From: Bog-473 sp963828825
Lineage (GTDB): Bacteria > Actinomycetota > Acidimicrobiia > Acidimicrobiales > RAAP-2
Direction of reading: 5' to 3'
NCBI GenBank assembly: GCA_963828825.1
Contig: CAWHGF010000001.1
Coordinates: 248,001 to 312,000 of the forward strand
DNA length: 64,000 bases
In this document: one piece after another, positions 8,536 through 17,674 of the stretch
How positions within the stretch are numbered: position 1 is the stretch's first letter
How the letters are laid out: every line of letters starts with the position of its first letter
Program-made: the position numbers and the translations under genes
The notes under the pieces: generated by a model
Seen by the model: the letters and a program-made list of their open reading frames with translations, nothing else
The model's database searches: none
Told to the model about the DNA's origin: nothing

Positions 8536-10610
8536 TCAGGTCGGCGCCACCTCGACGAGGATGTCTCCGTTCGGGCGCATCTGAGCCTCATCGCCGCGGG
8601 CGAGCACAAGGGTCGTGAACCGGCTCTGGATGAGAGCGGGGCCCACAACGGGCGCGCCGGGCCGAACTGCGTCACCGTCGTAGACGGGAACGCCGTCGTG
8701 CCACGTGTCACCGGCGAAGACGCGACGATGGCCGATCGGCTCCACGAGCCCGGTCTCGTCGAGGAGCAGCTCCCCGGGCTGATCGACCAGTCCCGTGGCC
8801 ACCAGCCTGATGCCGCGGACGACCGGTTCCTGAGATCGAGCCTCAATCAGTCGGGCCTCCTCGTTACGGCGATGGAACTCGCCCACCGCCGCCTCGACCG
8901 CACCCAGGCTTATGGGTTGCCCGATCGACATGTCGATGGGAATGGCCACATCGAAGGTCTGCCCCGGGTACACCAGGTTGAGTCGCCATTCGAACACCCT
9001 GCGTTCGGGGGAGATTCCCGCGGCCTCGAGAGCGCCCTGCGCGGAGGCAAGGAGCTCTTCCGCCAGCCCGCTGAGCGTCCCGAGGTCGATCTCCCGCCAG
9101 TCACCCTGGAGCGTGCGGGCATCATCGACCACGTGGTTGGCCGTGAGCAGGCCGAGGGCCGAAAAGGCTGGGGCAGCTCGGGGGATGAGGACGCGACGCA
9201 TGCCGAGCAGTGCGGCGTGGCGGACGGCGTGCACGGCGCCCATGCCACCGAAGGCAACCAGGTCGAGCTGCGCGGATCGGCTCCGGCGAGGGAGAGGATG
9301 CGACGGACGGCGTCGCACATGTGCGCATCAATGATCGCCACGGTGGCGACCGCCGCCGCCTCTGCATCGAGCCCGAGGGGCTCGCCGACGGTGGCGAGGG
9401 CCTTCCGGGCGCCGTCGATGTCGAGGGCGAGGCGCCCGCTCCAGAACGCATCGGGGTCGAGCCGTCCCAGGACAAGGTCGGCATCGGTGACCGTGGGCTC
9501 GGTTCCTCCCCGCCGGTAGCACACGGGGCCCGGGATACTTCCGGCCGACTCGGGCCCGACGGTGAGCGTGCCGGCCCGGTGACGGCTGAGGGATCCGCCG
9601 CCCGCGCCGATCGAGTGCACGTCGACCATCGGGAGGGCGATGCAGTAACGGTGTCGCCAGTTCCAGTCCGTCTTCACCTCTGGTCGACCATCACGGATCA
9701 GGCAGACGTCGTAACTCGTGCCTCCCATGTCGACGCTGACGACGTCGCCGAGACCGGCTGTGGCCGACGCGCGCGCCGCGGCGACGACGCCACCGGTCGG
9801 TCCGGAGCCGATGGTGGCGAGCGGTCGCGTCCTGGTCGCCCTCGGGGTGGCGACCCCGCCGGAGCTCGTGGCCAGGAGCAGCTCCTCCCCGAACCCCGCC
9901 TCTGTCAGGCGTGATTCCAGGCGCTCCAGGTAGCGGACGATCGGCGGCCCGACGAACACGTTGACGAGGGTGGTGGACGTTCGTTCGAACTCGGGCGGCT
10001 TCGGCCACACCTCGTGGGACAGCGAGACAAGCTCGACGTCGGGGTATTCCTCCACAATGAGCTCCCGGGCCCGTCGCTCGTGGGTGGGGTTCAGGTAGCT
10101 GTGCAGAAAGCACACGGCAATTGAGGTGACGCCGAATGCCCGCAGCCGGGCCGTCGCCTTGCGCACGCCCGGCTCGTCGAGCTCCAGGTCCACCGTGCCT
10201 TCGCTCGTGACGCGCTCAGCGATCTCGAGCCGCACCCGCCGGCGGGCGATGGGCTCCGGCGCCGGGTAGCCGGGGTCCCAGATGTCCTCCTTGAAGCACC
10301 GCCGCATCTCTATCTCGTCGCGGAATCCCTCGGTGACCAACAGGCCGGTCGGGGCTCCCGTCATCTGGATCAGCGTGTTGTCCGCCGCCGTGGTGCCGTG
10401 GACGATGGACTCGCACTGGCCGAGGAGTGCCGTGACGTCGGTCAGTTTCTCGGCTTCGGCCAGGCGGCCGATACCGGCCAGCACGCCGTCGGACTGGTCA
10501 TCGGGGGTCGTCGGGGTCTTCTCCAGGAGGATGGAGCCGTCCGGGCGGAGCAGCACGCAGTCGGTGAAGGTCCCGCCGACATCAACTCCGATCCGGTAGC
10601 GGCCGCTCAT
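8536..10610 (-). pseudogene. hyuA: Hydantoinase/oxoprolinase A subunit, single frameshift
   Basis: The ATP-dependent hydantoinase A/5-oxoprolinase-type subunit, which phosphorylates or hydrolyses cyclic amides with HyuB. From the ATG at 10610 the sugar-kinase-like phosphate motif GVDVGGTFTD and later VDMGGTSYDV, GAGGGS and RRGGTEPTVTDADLVLGRLD are intact. The frame breaks after SLAGADPR near position 9271. In the next frame QLDLVAFGGMGAVHA and the whole remainder continue to the stop at 8536. Restoring one base in CCGCG|CAG gives the expected DPRQLDLVAFGG and about 691 residues, the normal family length. It is either a recent null allele or a sequencing error. It overlaps hyuB by ATGA. Confidence 0.88.
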
Positions 10611-12382
10611 GCCCGCGCCTGCGAGTGCGATCGTTCCGCTCGGAGCCGTTTCGTGGCCTCGTCGTCGATGGCCAGATCCATGGCATCGAGCGTCCCCGTG
10701 ATCACGACGCCGTAGTCGCGCCGGGCGCCCTCAATCGAGACGTACTCGTCCCACACGTCGTCCAGCACGGCTTCGACGTCCCGCTCCATGGGGTCGCCCC
10801 ACCCACCACCCCCGCCGAAGTCGTAGACGAGCTGGTCGCCGGTCTCGAGGAGATGTGCGGTGACCACCGGGGAGACCGTGACCTCCCGCTCGGTTCCCTT
10901 GCTGACGACGCAGATGTCGGGGCTTCCCGGCAGGCCGCCGGCGATGCCGGGGTGGAGATGACGCTGGTTCACGCAGTACTGGCTGACCGAGGTCGGTGTG
11001 CGCGCCTCCTTGACGAAGTGGCTGCCGCAGCCTCCCCGGAACTTGCCGGGTCCGCCCGAGTCAGTCAGATAGTTGCGGCCGCGCAGAATATGCGGGAAGA
11101 GCCGCTCGTTGAGCTCGGCCGAGGCTTTGATCAGGTTGCCCATGGCCGGGGCGAGCGCCCCCCAGCCGTCGACGCCTTCCACGGCGTTCACCCAGCCCGC
11201 GCTGACCTCCCCGCCGTGGTCGAAGAAGGGCAATCCCGTGCGGGGGTCCACGTCCCCCCACATCTGCCTCGGGCTGCCGAACTTGTAGGTCTGGGGCGCG
11301 CAGCGCTCCGGAATGATCTGGGCCATCGCCACGGCAATGGCGTCACCGACCTCGACGCCCGGATGGTGGGTGCCCGAGCTGACGGGTTTCGGCTCCACGG
11401 GATTGAGGCAGCAGCCGAGCGGGACGCGGAGCTCGACACAGTCGAAGAAGCCCTCGTTCTTCGGGATGGACGGATCCACGAGGCTGGCCAACTGGGCAAT
11501 GGCGTTGCCGCGGGTGTTGCCGAAGGTGGACCAGCCGGAGATGTGGGGACGTGTGTCTGATCCCTCGAAGTCGAGGATCAAGCGCTCGCCGTCGACGGTG
11601 ACGGCGACATGGACGTGCAGATCCTGGTTCCCCTGCGGGTCGCTGTCGACATAGATGTCGGCTTCGTAGGTCCCGTCGGGCCAGCCGCGGATCTCGTTGG
11701 AGAAGCGTGTCCGCGCGTCGTCGATGGTGTGGTCCACGGCGGCGCGGATGGTTCCGGCGCCCCAATGCGTGGCCAGCTCCTGCAGGCGTGCCGCTCCCAA
11801 TTGGGCTGCTCCCACCTGGGAGCGGAGGTCACCGATGAAACCGGCGAGCCGGTTGTTGGCCCGCATGGTCAGGATGACGTCCCGGCGCTCGTGCCCGCCG
11901 TCGATGATCTTGAGCAACGGGTAGCGCGTCCCTTCGCTGTACACGTCCTTGGCCATGGTGTTGTAGCCACCCGGAACGGCCCCGCCGGTGTCGCCGTGAT
12001 GGCACTGGATTGAGGCGATCAAGAGGAGGTCGCCCTGGTCGTCGAACACCGGCGCGAACACGTTGAAGTCGGGGAGATGGCCGCCGCCGTGGTACGGGTC
12101 ATTGGCGACGATGACATCGCCGGGCTTGAGCTCGTCGCCGAAGAAGTCGATGGCGAAGCGGACGGGAAGGGTGCTGGACAGCATGAATTGGGGGATGCCC
12201 ACCGAGAGCGCGGCCAGCCGGCCCTGACCGTCGAGAATCGTCGCGTTCCGTTCGTTGGACTGGTTCAGGATCGGCGTCGTCGCCGTGCGCGACACGTAGG
12301 TCGCCATTTCGAAGCAGACGGTCTCCATGGCCGATCTGATGACCTCCGCCGTGACGAGATCGATCTCGATGGTCTCGGACAT
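10607..12382 (-). CDS. hyuB: Hydantoinase/oxoprolinase B subunit
   Basis: A 591-residue partner of HyuA in the hydantoinase B/oxoprolinase family, acting in the cytoplasm on cyclic imides or amides. Recognisable elements are NERNATILDGQGRL near the start, VIVANDPYHGGGHLPD, CHHGDTGG, the GCC-NP-EPKPVSSG segment in the middle, GGPGKFRGGCG, and the C-terminal FGGGGGWGDP. Length and order fit the family. GGGGAGAC lies just before the ATG. Its stop overlaps the hyuA start (ATGA), indicating translational coupling. The order hyuB-hyuA-TPP enzyme is not one I associate with a defined pathway, so the substrate is open. Confidence 0.93.
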   Translation of the reverse strand: MSETIEIDLVTAEVIRSAMETVCFEMATYVSRTATTPILNQSNERNATILDGQGRLAALSVGIPQFMLSSTLPVRFAIDFFGDELKPGDVIVANDPYHGGGHLPDFNVFAPVFDDQGDLLLIASIQCHHGDTGGAVPGGYNTMAKDVYSEGTRYPLLKIIDGGHERRDVILTMRANNRLAGFIGDLRSQVGAAQLGAARLQELATHWGAGTIRAAVDHTIDDARTRFSNEIRGWPDGTYEADIYVDSDPQGNQDLHVHVAVTVDGERLILDFEGSDTRPHISGWSTFGNTRGNAIAQLASLVDPSIPKNEGFFDCVELRVPLGCCLNPVEPKPVSSGTHHPGVEVGDAIAVAMAQIIPERCAPQTYKFGSPRQMWGDVDPRTGLPFFDHGGEVSAGWVNAVEGVDGWGALAPAMGNLIKASAELNERLFPHILRGRNYLTDSGGPGKFRGGCGSHFVKEARTPTSVSQYCVNQRHLHPGIAGGLPGSPDICVVSKGTEREVTVSPVVTAHLLETGDQLVYDFGGGGGWGDPMERDVEAVLDDVWDEYVSIEGARRDYGVVITGTLDAMDLAIDDEATKRLRAERSHSQARA

Positions 12383-12860
12383 GTCTCCCCTTCAGGTCGT
12401 ACGTCGGCACCCGTGTGCAAATTTCGCGCCGGCCCCTGCGTGCGCCGTCCTGGCCGTCCCCTCGGCAGAAGGGTACCTGAGCCGTCCGGGATCCTGGCCG
12501 TGGCACGCCTGTCGGGACGACGGACGCGTCGGCTCCCCAAGACCACGTTCCCGAGTCGAGCCGCCGATGCTCGGCGCCCGGAGGAGCCGAAGAATTCGTC
12601 CAGGATGGAGGGCCGCGGGCCGGGAGACGACAGGAGGGGGCGATCACCAGATTGCGGGATCTCCGGCGCAGAATTCCAGGTCAGGGTCTGGTCGCGCGCC
12701 CGTGCCCCGGCGCCCCGCACAGGTCCCGGACCGGACGACCGCTGTCCGTCCGGCATCGGGACATCGGAGCGGGGAGAGCCCGGGATCGGGGAAACAAAGG
12801 GCGGGTAATCGAGGTTGAAGCTTGTAGGAAGAGCCACCAGTGGGTGGCGAAGGAGCTGTC
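12383..12860. other. Intergenic gap between hyuB and msrB
   Basis: About 480 bases separate two divergent units. Open frames exist on both strands, but their products are Arg/Pro/Ser-rich with no family features, as expected of shadow frames in GC-rich DNA. I see no RNA gene, clear inverted repeat or convincing promoter hexamer pair. It presumably holds the hyuB and msrB promoters. Confidence 0.5.
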
Positions 12861-13334
12861 ATGACCGATCGTTACCGCAAGGACCCGGACGCCATCGCCA
12901 AGCTGACGCCGAGGGAATACGCCGTCACCCAGGAGGCGGCCACCGAGCCGGCCTTTGCCAATGAGTTCTGGGACACGAAGGAGGCCGGCATCTACGTCGA
13001 CATCGTGTCGGGGGAGCCCCTGTTCGCTTCCCTCAAGAAGTTCGACAGCGGATGCGGGTGGCCGAGCTTCACGATCCCGCTCGACCCGGCCAACGTCGTC
13101 GAGCGCCAGGACGCGACCCACGGCATGATCAGGACAGAGGTCCGCTCGGCCCACGGGGACAGCCACCTCGGCCACGTCTTCAACGACGGGCCTTCCGAGG
13201 AGGGCGGCCTGCGCTATTGCATCAACTCGGCCGCGCTGCGGTTCGTCCCCTATGAGGACCTCGAGGCCGAGGGATACGGTGAGTACACGAAGCTCTTCGA
13301 TGGGGGAGCGACCAAGGAGGAGGTGGCCCAATGA
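12861..13334 (+). CDS. msrB: Peptide-methionine (R)-S-oxide reductase
   Basis: Reduces methionine R-sulfoxide in proteins and free methionine. The 157-residue protein has KLTPREYAVTQEAATEPAF, SGEPLFASLKKFDSGCGWPSF, HLGHVFNDGP and the catalytic-cysteine motif RYCINSAALRF. The pair of CxxC zinc motifs found in many MsrBs is absent: the segment before HLGHVF reads RSAHGDS, so this is a zinc-free form. The ATG at 12861 has GAAGGAG six bases upstream; a longer reading from 12840 has no such support. Its stop overlaps the msrA start as ATGA, so both enantiomer-specific reductases are made together. Confidence 0.95.
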   Translation: MTDRYRKDPDAIAKLTPREYAVTQEAATEPAFANEFWDTKEAGIYVDIVSGEPLFASLKKFDSGCGWPSFTIPLDPANVVERQDATHGMIRTEVRSAHGDSHLGHVFNDGPSEEGGLRYCINSAALRFVPYEDLEAEGYGEYTKLFDGGATKEEVAQ

Positions 13335-13852
13335 GCGCCACGACCGAGAAGGCGATTTTGGCTGGTGGGTGCTTCTGGGGGATGCAGGACCTCATTCGCA
13401 AGCGTCCCGGCGTGCTCTCGACCAGGGTCGGTTACACCGGCGGTGAGGTGGCCAACGCCACGTACCGGAACCACGGGAATCATGCCGAGGCGATCGAGAT
13501 CACGTTCGACCCCTCGGTGACCTCGTACCGCGAGCTGCTCGAGTTCTTCTTTCAGATCCACGACCCCACGACGCGGAACCGCCAGGGCAACGACATCGGG
13601 GCGAGCTACCGGTCGGCGATCTTCTACGTCGACGACGAGCAACGCCGCGTTGCCGAAGACACCATCGCCGACGTCGAGGCGTCGGGCCTGTGGCCCGGCA
13701 AGGTCGTGACCGAGGTCAGCCCGGCAGGACCCTTCTGGGAGGCCGAGCCCGAGCACCAGGACTACCTGGAGCACTACCCGAACGGGTACACGTGCCACTT
13801 CCCCCGGCCGGGTTGGGTGTTGCCCCGCCGGAGCGACGCCATCGCCGGGTAG
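13331..13852 (+). CDS. msrA: Peptide-methionine (S)-S-oxide reductase
   Basis: Reduces methionine S-sulfoxide, complementing MsrB. The catalytic GGCFWGMQD motif lies at residues 12-20, followed by GVLSTRVGYTGG, HAEAIEITFDP, FFQIHDPTTRNRQGND and RSAIFY, all standard for MsrA, with a total of 173 residues. The start ATG overlaps the msrB stop, giving tight coupling. The recycling cysteine common near the C-terminus may be the one in YTCHFPRPGW. The zinc-finger gene follows after only four bases, so the three genes form one transcription unit, probably for oxidative-stress repair. Confidence 0.95.
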   Translation: MSATTEKAILAGGCFWGMQDLIRKRPGVLSTRVGYTGGEVANATYRNHGNHAEAIEITFDPSVTSYRELLEFFFQIHDPTTRNRQGNDIGASYRSAIFYVDDEQRRVAEDTIADVEASGLWPGKVVTEVSPAGPFWEAEPEHQDYLEHYPNGYTCHFPRPGWVLPRRSDAIAG

Positions 13853-13856
13853 GCGC

Positions 13857-14201
13857 ATGGCCGAGGAAGCGATCAACGCGGCAGTCAAGCCGAGCGGTGA
13901 CGGGTGCGTCGAATGCGACGCGTCCAACGGGTGGTGGCTCCACCTGCGCCGCTGCGCCGCGTGCGGGCACATCGGCTGCTGCGACAGTTCGCCGAGCCAG
14001 CACGCTAGCGCGCACGCCCGCCAGAGTGGGCACGGGATCGTCCGGAGTTTCGAGCCGGGTGAGGACTGGTTCTGGGACTACCAGAATCAGCAGTACTACG
14101 ACGGGCCCGAGCTGGCGCCGCCGGAGCACCACCCGCTCAGTCAGCCCACGCCCGGTCCGGCCGGCCGCGTCCCCGCGGACTGGCAGCGGCACCTCCACTG
14201 A
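13857..14201 (+). CDS. UBP-type zinc-finger protein
   Basis: A 114-residue cytoplasmic protein with a single UBP (ubiquitin-protease-type) zinc finger. The metal ligands are visible as CVECDAS near residue 17, CAACGHIGCCD around 39-49, and the His cluster QHASAHARQSGH that follows. The C-terminal third holds acidic and aromatic residues (EDWFWDYQNQQYY) and a Pro-rich tail. Bacteria lack ubiquitin, and the role of stand-alone UBP fingers in actinobacteria is not established. It starts four bases after msrA, which suggests a role linked to sulfoxide repair or redox stress, but this is inference from position only. Confidence 0.85.
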   Translation: MAEEAINAAVKPSGDGCVECDASNGWWLHLRRCAACGHIGCCDSSPSQHASAHARQSGHGIVRSFEPGEDWFWDYQNQQYYDGPELAPPEHHPLSQPTPGPAGRVPADWQRHLH

Positions 14202-14325
14202 CGACCCCGCCGGGCGTGCACCGCAGCGTCGCCCGACCGAACCACCGTCGGCCCGAGCCGCATAGCCTGCAGGCAGGTGAGCCGGCGCGCCCAAGGCCGT
14301 CGGCCGACATCCATGGGAGGTAGAC

Positions 14326-15336
14326 GTGCCCGCTGTCACCGTCGACGATCTCAGCAAACTGGCGTCCATTCCGGGGTTCGACCGTGCGCAGGGAACCGAG
14401 CGTCCGGTGAGGTCCGTGACCACGGCTCCACGGGGGCTCGAGGGGGAGGGCTTCCCCGTCCGCCGGGCCTTCGCCGGCGTGGACCTGCGGGATCTCGATC
14501 CATTCGTGCACATGGACCAGATGGGGGAGGTCGACTATGCCCCCGGCGAGCCGAAGGGCACGCCGTGGCATCCCCACCGCGGCTTCGAGACCGTCACTTA
14601 CATGATCGACGGCACGTTCGCCCACCAGGACTCGCACGGTGGCGGCGGTCTCATCACGGACGGGGCCACGCAATGGATGACGGCAGGGAAGGGCATCCTG
14701 CACATCGAGACACCGCCGGAAGAGCTCGTCGTGGCCGGAGGTCGGTTCCACGGCATCCAGCTGTGGGTGAACCTGCCTGCCCGGGACAAGATGATCCCCC
14801 CCGCCTATCAGGGACTCGAAGCCGGCGACGTGACCCTGCTCTCGTCCGTCGACGGCGGCGCCTTGCTGCGGATCATCGCCGGCGACGTCGCCGGCCACCG
14901 CGGCCCCGGGTCGACCCACACGCCGATGGCCTTCATGCACGCGTCGGTGGCACCCGGGGCGCTTCTCGAGGTTCCGTGGGACCCCGGGTTCAACGCGCTC
15001 GTCTATGTCCTCGCCGGATCCGGGCGGGTGGGCAGCGAAGGTCGGCCGGTCACGAGTGGGCAACTCGTTGCCTTCGGCGCTGGCGCTTTCATCACGCTCC
15101 GGGCTGACGACACGCAGGATTCGGGAACGGGCCACCTCGAGGCCCTGCTTCTCGGGGGCCGGCCGATCGGGGAGCCCGTGGAGCACTACGGACCCTTCGT
15201 CATGAACACCAGGGACGAGATCGTGCAGGCCCTCGAGGACTTCGAGGCCGGGAAGTTGGGCACGGTTCCGCCCAACGCGCTGATGCCCCACGTGCCGGAT
15301 CCCGATCCCGTGCGCGCCGAGCACACCGGCATCTGA
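14326..15336 (+). CDS. Pirin family protein
   Basis: A 336-residue bicupin. The N-terminal cupin carries the pirin metal signature HPHRGFETVTY near residues 85-95 and the later His/Glu ligands in GGGLITDGATQWMTAGKGILHIE; the C-terminal half has the pirin-C region with NALVYVLAGSGRVG. Bacterial pirins act as quercetin-2,3-dioxygenase-like enzymes or as modulators of metabolic enzymes, and which applies here cannot be told. The GTG at 14326 has GGGAGG about six bases upstream. It stands between the Msr operon and a TetR/exporter pair, with no sign of shared transcription. Confidence 0.9.
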   Translation: MPAVTVDDLSKLASIPGFDRAQGTERPVRSVTTAPRGLEGEGFPVRRAFAGVDLRDLDPFVHMDQMGEVDYAPGEPKGTPWHPHRGFETVTYMIDGTFAHQDSHGGGGLITDGATQWMTAGKGILHIETPPEELVVAGGRFHGIQLWVNLPARDKMIPPAYQGLEAGDVTLLSSVDGGALLRIIAGDVAGHRGPGSTHTPMAFMHASVAPGALLEVPWDPGFNALVYVLAGSGRVGSEGRPVTSGQLVAFGAGAFITLRADDTQDSGTGHLEALLLGGRPIGEPVEHYGPFVMNTRDEIVQALEDFEAGKLGTVPPNALMPHVPDPDPVRAEHTGI

Positions 15337-15372
15337 TCTCCGGGGCCCCTCCACCCTTGCGGGGCGCCGTCC

Positions 15373-15984
15373 CTAGTCCGGCGGCCGGAGGCCGTCCTCG
15401 ATCATGAGGAGCAGCCGCGCGCTCTGATCCGGGGTCAGCGTCGCGCTCATGCACAGGGAGCCGAGCAGCTGCATCAGGTCGGGCGCGTCGATGTCGGTGC
15501 GCACCACGCCCGCTTCCTGGGCCGGGGTGAGCACGATGCCCAGTGCGCCCACAATGCGCTCACGCGAGGCCAGCTGCAGCTCGGGGTTCTTCTCGAACGC
15601 CTCGTGCAGCTCGTTGAGGAACCGCTTCTTGCCACTCGCGTACCGGACGAAGGCCTCGAGCCACGCGACGAGCGCCGGCCACGGCTCCCGGTCGGCGATC
15701 ACCGATTGCGCGACCGTGACCAGCTCGTCCACGTCGTCGCGGTAGACGGCCTCGACGACGTCGATCCGCTTCGGGAAGTGCCGGTAGAGCGTCCCGGCCC
15801 CGACTCCAGCCTCCCTGGCGATGGCCTCCATCGATGCGCCCCCGCCCTCTCGGGCGAACACGTCCCGCGCCGCCGTGACGAGGCGCTCGTAGTTGCGCTT
15901 GGCATCGGCTCGCATGGGCCGTGCCGCCTCGTCTTCGTCGATGCGATCGACCGTCGCCGTCGTCGAACTCGGTTGAGCCGTCAT
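15373..15984 (-). CDS. TetR-family transcriptional repressor (local MFS regulator)
   Basis: A 203-residue one-component regulator. The helix-turn-helix is AIAREAGVGAGTLYRHFPKR, roughly residues 54-73, preceded by RLVTAARDVFAREG; the rest is an all-helical ligand-binding domain. It is divergent from the DHA2 exporter at 16100, the classic layout for a TetR repressor of a drug pump. The intergenic DNA holds a promoter with a 7-bp-arm palindrome in its spacer. AAGGAG directly abuts the annotated ATG, which is closer than usual, so translation may begin at an in-frame Met about 23 codons later. Confidence 0.9.
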   Translation of the reverse strand: MTAQPSSTTATVDRIDEDEAARPMRADAKRNYERLVTAARDVFAREGGGASMEAIAREAGVGAGTLYRHFPKRIDVVEAVYRDDVDELVTVAQSVIADREPWPALVAWLEAFVRYASGKKRFLNELHEAFEKNPELQLASRERIVGALGIVLTPAQEAGVVRTDIDAPDLMQLLGSLCMSATLTPDQSARLLLMIEDGLRPPD

Positions 15985-16017
15985 CTCCTTGCGTTCCCTC
16001 CCCGAAAAAATTCGGTG

Positions 16018-16063
16018 TTGCCAAACGGAGGCACCCTCCGTATACTAACCGGAGGAAGCTTCC
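16018..16063 (+). promoter_or_regulatory. Promoter with embedded operator for the 16100 exporter
   Basis: TTGCCA (16018-16023) and TATACT (16041-16046) are spaced by 17 bases, a good sigma-70-type promoter pointing at the exporter. The spacer is filled by ACGGAGG-CAC-CCTCCGT (16025-16041), a perfect 7-bp-arm inverted repeat. A second palindrome, GGAAGCTTCC (16054-16063), lies just after the -10. Binding of the divergent TetR protein here would block RNA polymerase directly. Confidence 0.6.
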
Positions 16064-16099
16064 GCTTGACCAGAGTACCAGCGGAGAGATCGGAATCAA

Positions 16100-17674
16100 A
16101 TGCCTTCTTCAGTTATTGTCGCGCCCCGTTCCGCGCCCGTCGGCGGTCCCGGTTCGGGCCCGCCCGGGCGCCTCAAGAGCCTGCTCAACACCCCCACGGT
16201 GTTCCTATTCGTCATCCTGACCGCCCAGCTCATGGTGGTCCTGGACACGACGATCGTCAACGTCGCCCTCCCGCACATCCAAGAGGGCCTGGGCCTCTCG
16301 GGGGGCGAGCTGTCCTGGGTCATCAACGCCTACCTGCTCACCTTCGGCGGCCTCCTGCTCCTCGGGGCACGGTCCGGGGACCTGCTCGGGCGACGCCGCA
16401 CGTTCCTGGCCGGCATCGCCATCTTCACCGTGAGCTCGCTCTTCGGCGGCCTGGCCGTCTCCGGCTGGATGCTCCTTTCCGCCCGGGCCCTCCAGGGGGT
16501 CGGTGCCGCGCTGGCTGCGCCCTCCTCGCTGGCGCTCCTGACCACCATCTTCTCGGAAGGGCCCCAGCGGGTCAGGGCCATCGGCCTCTTCACCACCGTG
16601 TCGGCGGCCGGGGGAGCGATCGGCCTGTTGGCGGGCGGCGCCCTGACCCAGCTCGTGTCGTGGCGCTGGGTGATGTTCGTCAACGTCCCGATCGGGATCG
16701 CCGTCCTCCTCGTCGGACGCATCGTCTTGCACGAGACGGAGCGCCGCCGCGGGCACTTCGACGTCGCCGGCGCTCTCACCTCCACCTTCGGCATGGCGGG
16801 CATCGTGCTGGGGCTGGTCGAGGCCGGCACCGACGGATGGTCGAGCCCGGTCACCATCGGCGCCCTCGCCGTGGGGGCCTTCCTGCTCGGAGTGTTCGTC
16901 CGGATCGAGACCCGGGCCGAGGAGCCGATCGTGCCGCTGCGGCTCTTCTCCAGCGGGACGCGCACGGCGGCCAACGTCTCCCGTGGGCTGATGTACGCCG
17001 GCATGTACGGCCTGTTCTTCTTCGTCGGCCAGTTCCTGCAGGACGTGCAGGGCTACTCGCCGCTCCGGACGGGCCTGTCCTTCCTGCCGATGCCCGCAAT
17101 GGTGTTCCTGTCGTCACAGCTCGTGAGCAAGGTCCTGATCGGCCGGGTCCGTCCCAAGGCGCTGATCATGACCGGCATCAGCCTGACGGTCGCCGCCCTG
17201 CTCCTGGCGAGCCAGCTGCACGCGGGGGCGTCGTATCTGCAGATCTTCGTCATCCTCGTCCTCATGGGCCTGGGCTCGGGGACCGCGCTGGTGCCTCTGA
17301 CCACGGCCGGGCTCGCCGGCGTCGAGCCGGGTGACGCCGGGGCGGCGTCGGGGCTGGTCAACGTCACCCAGCAGGTGGGGGCGGCCCTGGGACTGGCGGT
17401 GCTGGTGACCGTCCTGAGCGCGGCGTCGGGACACGCACAGCTGAAGGCCGGTGCCGGCGTCCCGACCTCCCTGGTCCACGGCCTCGACGTGACCTTCGGC
17501 CTGGCCGGCCTCTTCGGCATCGCCGCGCTGGTGCTGGTGGCCCTCCTGGTCCGCCTGCCCGCGGCCGGTCAGGACGCGCCGGCGCTCGCCGTGGCACCGG
17601 AGGCGGCGGCCGAAGAGTTCGAGCTGGTCGACGGCGAAGGGTTCGAATGGCCGGGCCCGGAGCTGGTGGCCTGA
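16100..17674 (+). CDS. DHA2-type MFS exporter (EmrB/QacA-like)
   Basis: A 524-residue inner-membrane proton antiporter. The first helix contains the MVVLDTTIVNVALPHIQ signature of the DHA2 family, GARSGDLLGRRR lies between helices 2 and 3, and RALQGVGAALAAPSSLALL is the family's motif C region; further helices run to about residue 490, giving about 14. The C-terminal tail is Ala/Glu-rich. Its divergence from a TetR gene and the operator in its promoter predict ligand-induced expression. The last 106 bases overlap, antisense, the 3' end of another DHA2 exporter gene. Confidence 0.92.
   Translation: MPSSVIVAPRSAPVGGPGSGPPGRLKSLLNTPTVFLFVILTAQLMVVLDTTIVNVALPHIQEGLGLSGGELSWVINAYLLTFGGLLLLGARSGDLLGRRRTFLAGIAIFTVSSLFGGLAVSGWMLLSARALQGVGAALAAPSSLALLTTIFSEGPQRVRAIGLFTTVSAAGGAIGLLAGGALTQLVSWRWVMFVNVPIGIAVLLVGRIVLHETERRRGHFDVAGALTSTFGMAGIVLGLVEAGTDGWSSPVTIGALAVGAFLLGVFVRIETRAEEPIVPLRLFSSGTRTAANVSRGLMYAGMYGLFFFVGQFLQDVQGYSPLRTGLSFLPMPAMVFLSSQLVSKVLIGRVRPKALIMTGISLTVAALLLASQLHAGASYLQIFVILVLMGLGSGTALVPLTTAGLAGVEPGDAGAASGLVNVTQQVGAALGLAVLVTVLSAASGHAQLKAGAGVPTSLVHGLDVTFGLAGLFGIAALVLVALLVRLPAAGQDAPALAVAPEAAAEEFELVDGEGFEWPGPELVA

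Noticed and set aside
16001..16015. CCGAAAAAATTCGG hairpin in the tetR leader as a terminator
   Set aside because: It lies between divergent starts, where no transcript needs to end; the stem is only five base pairs.
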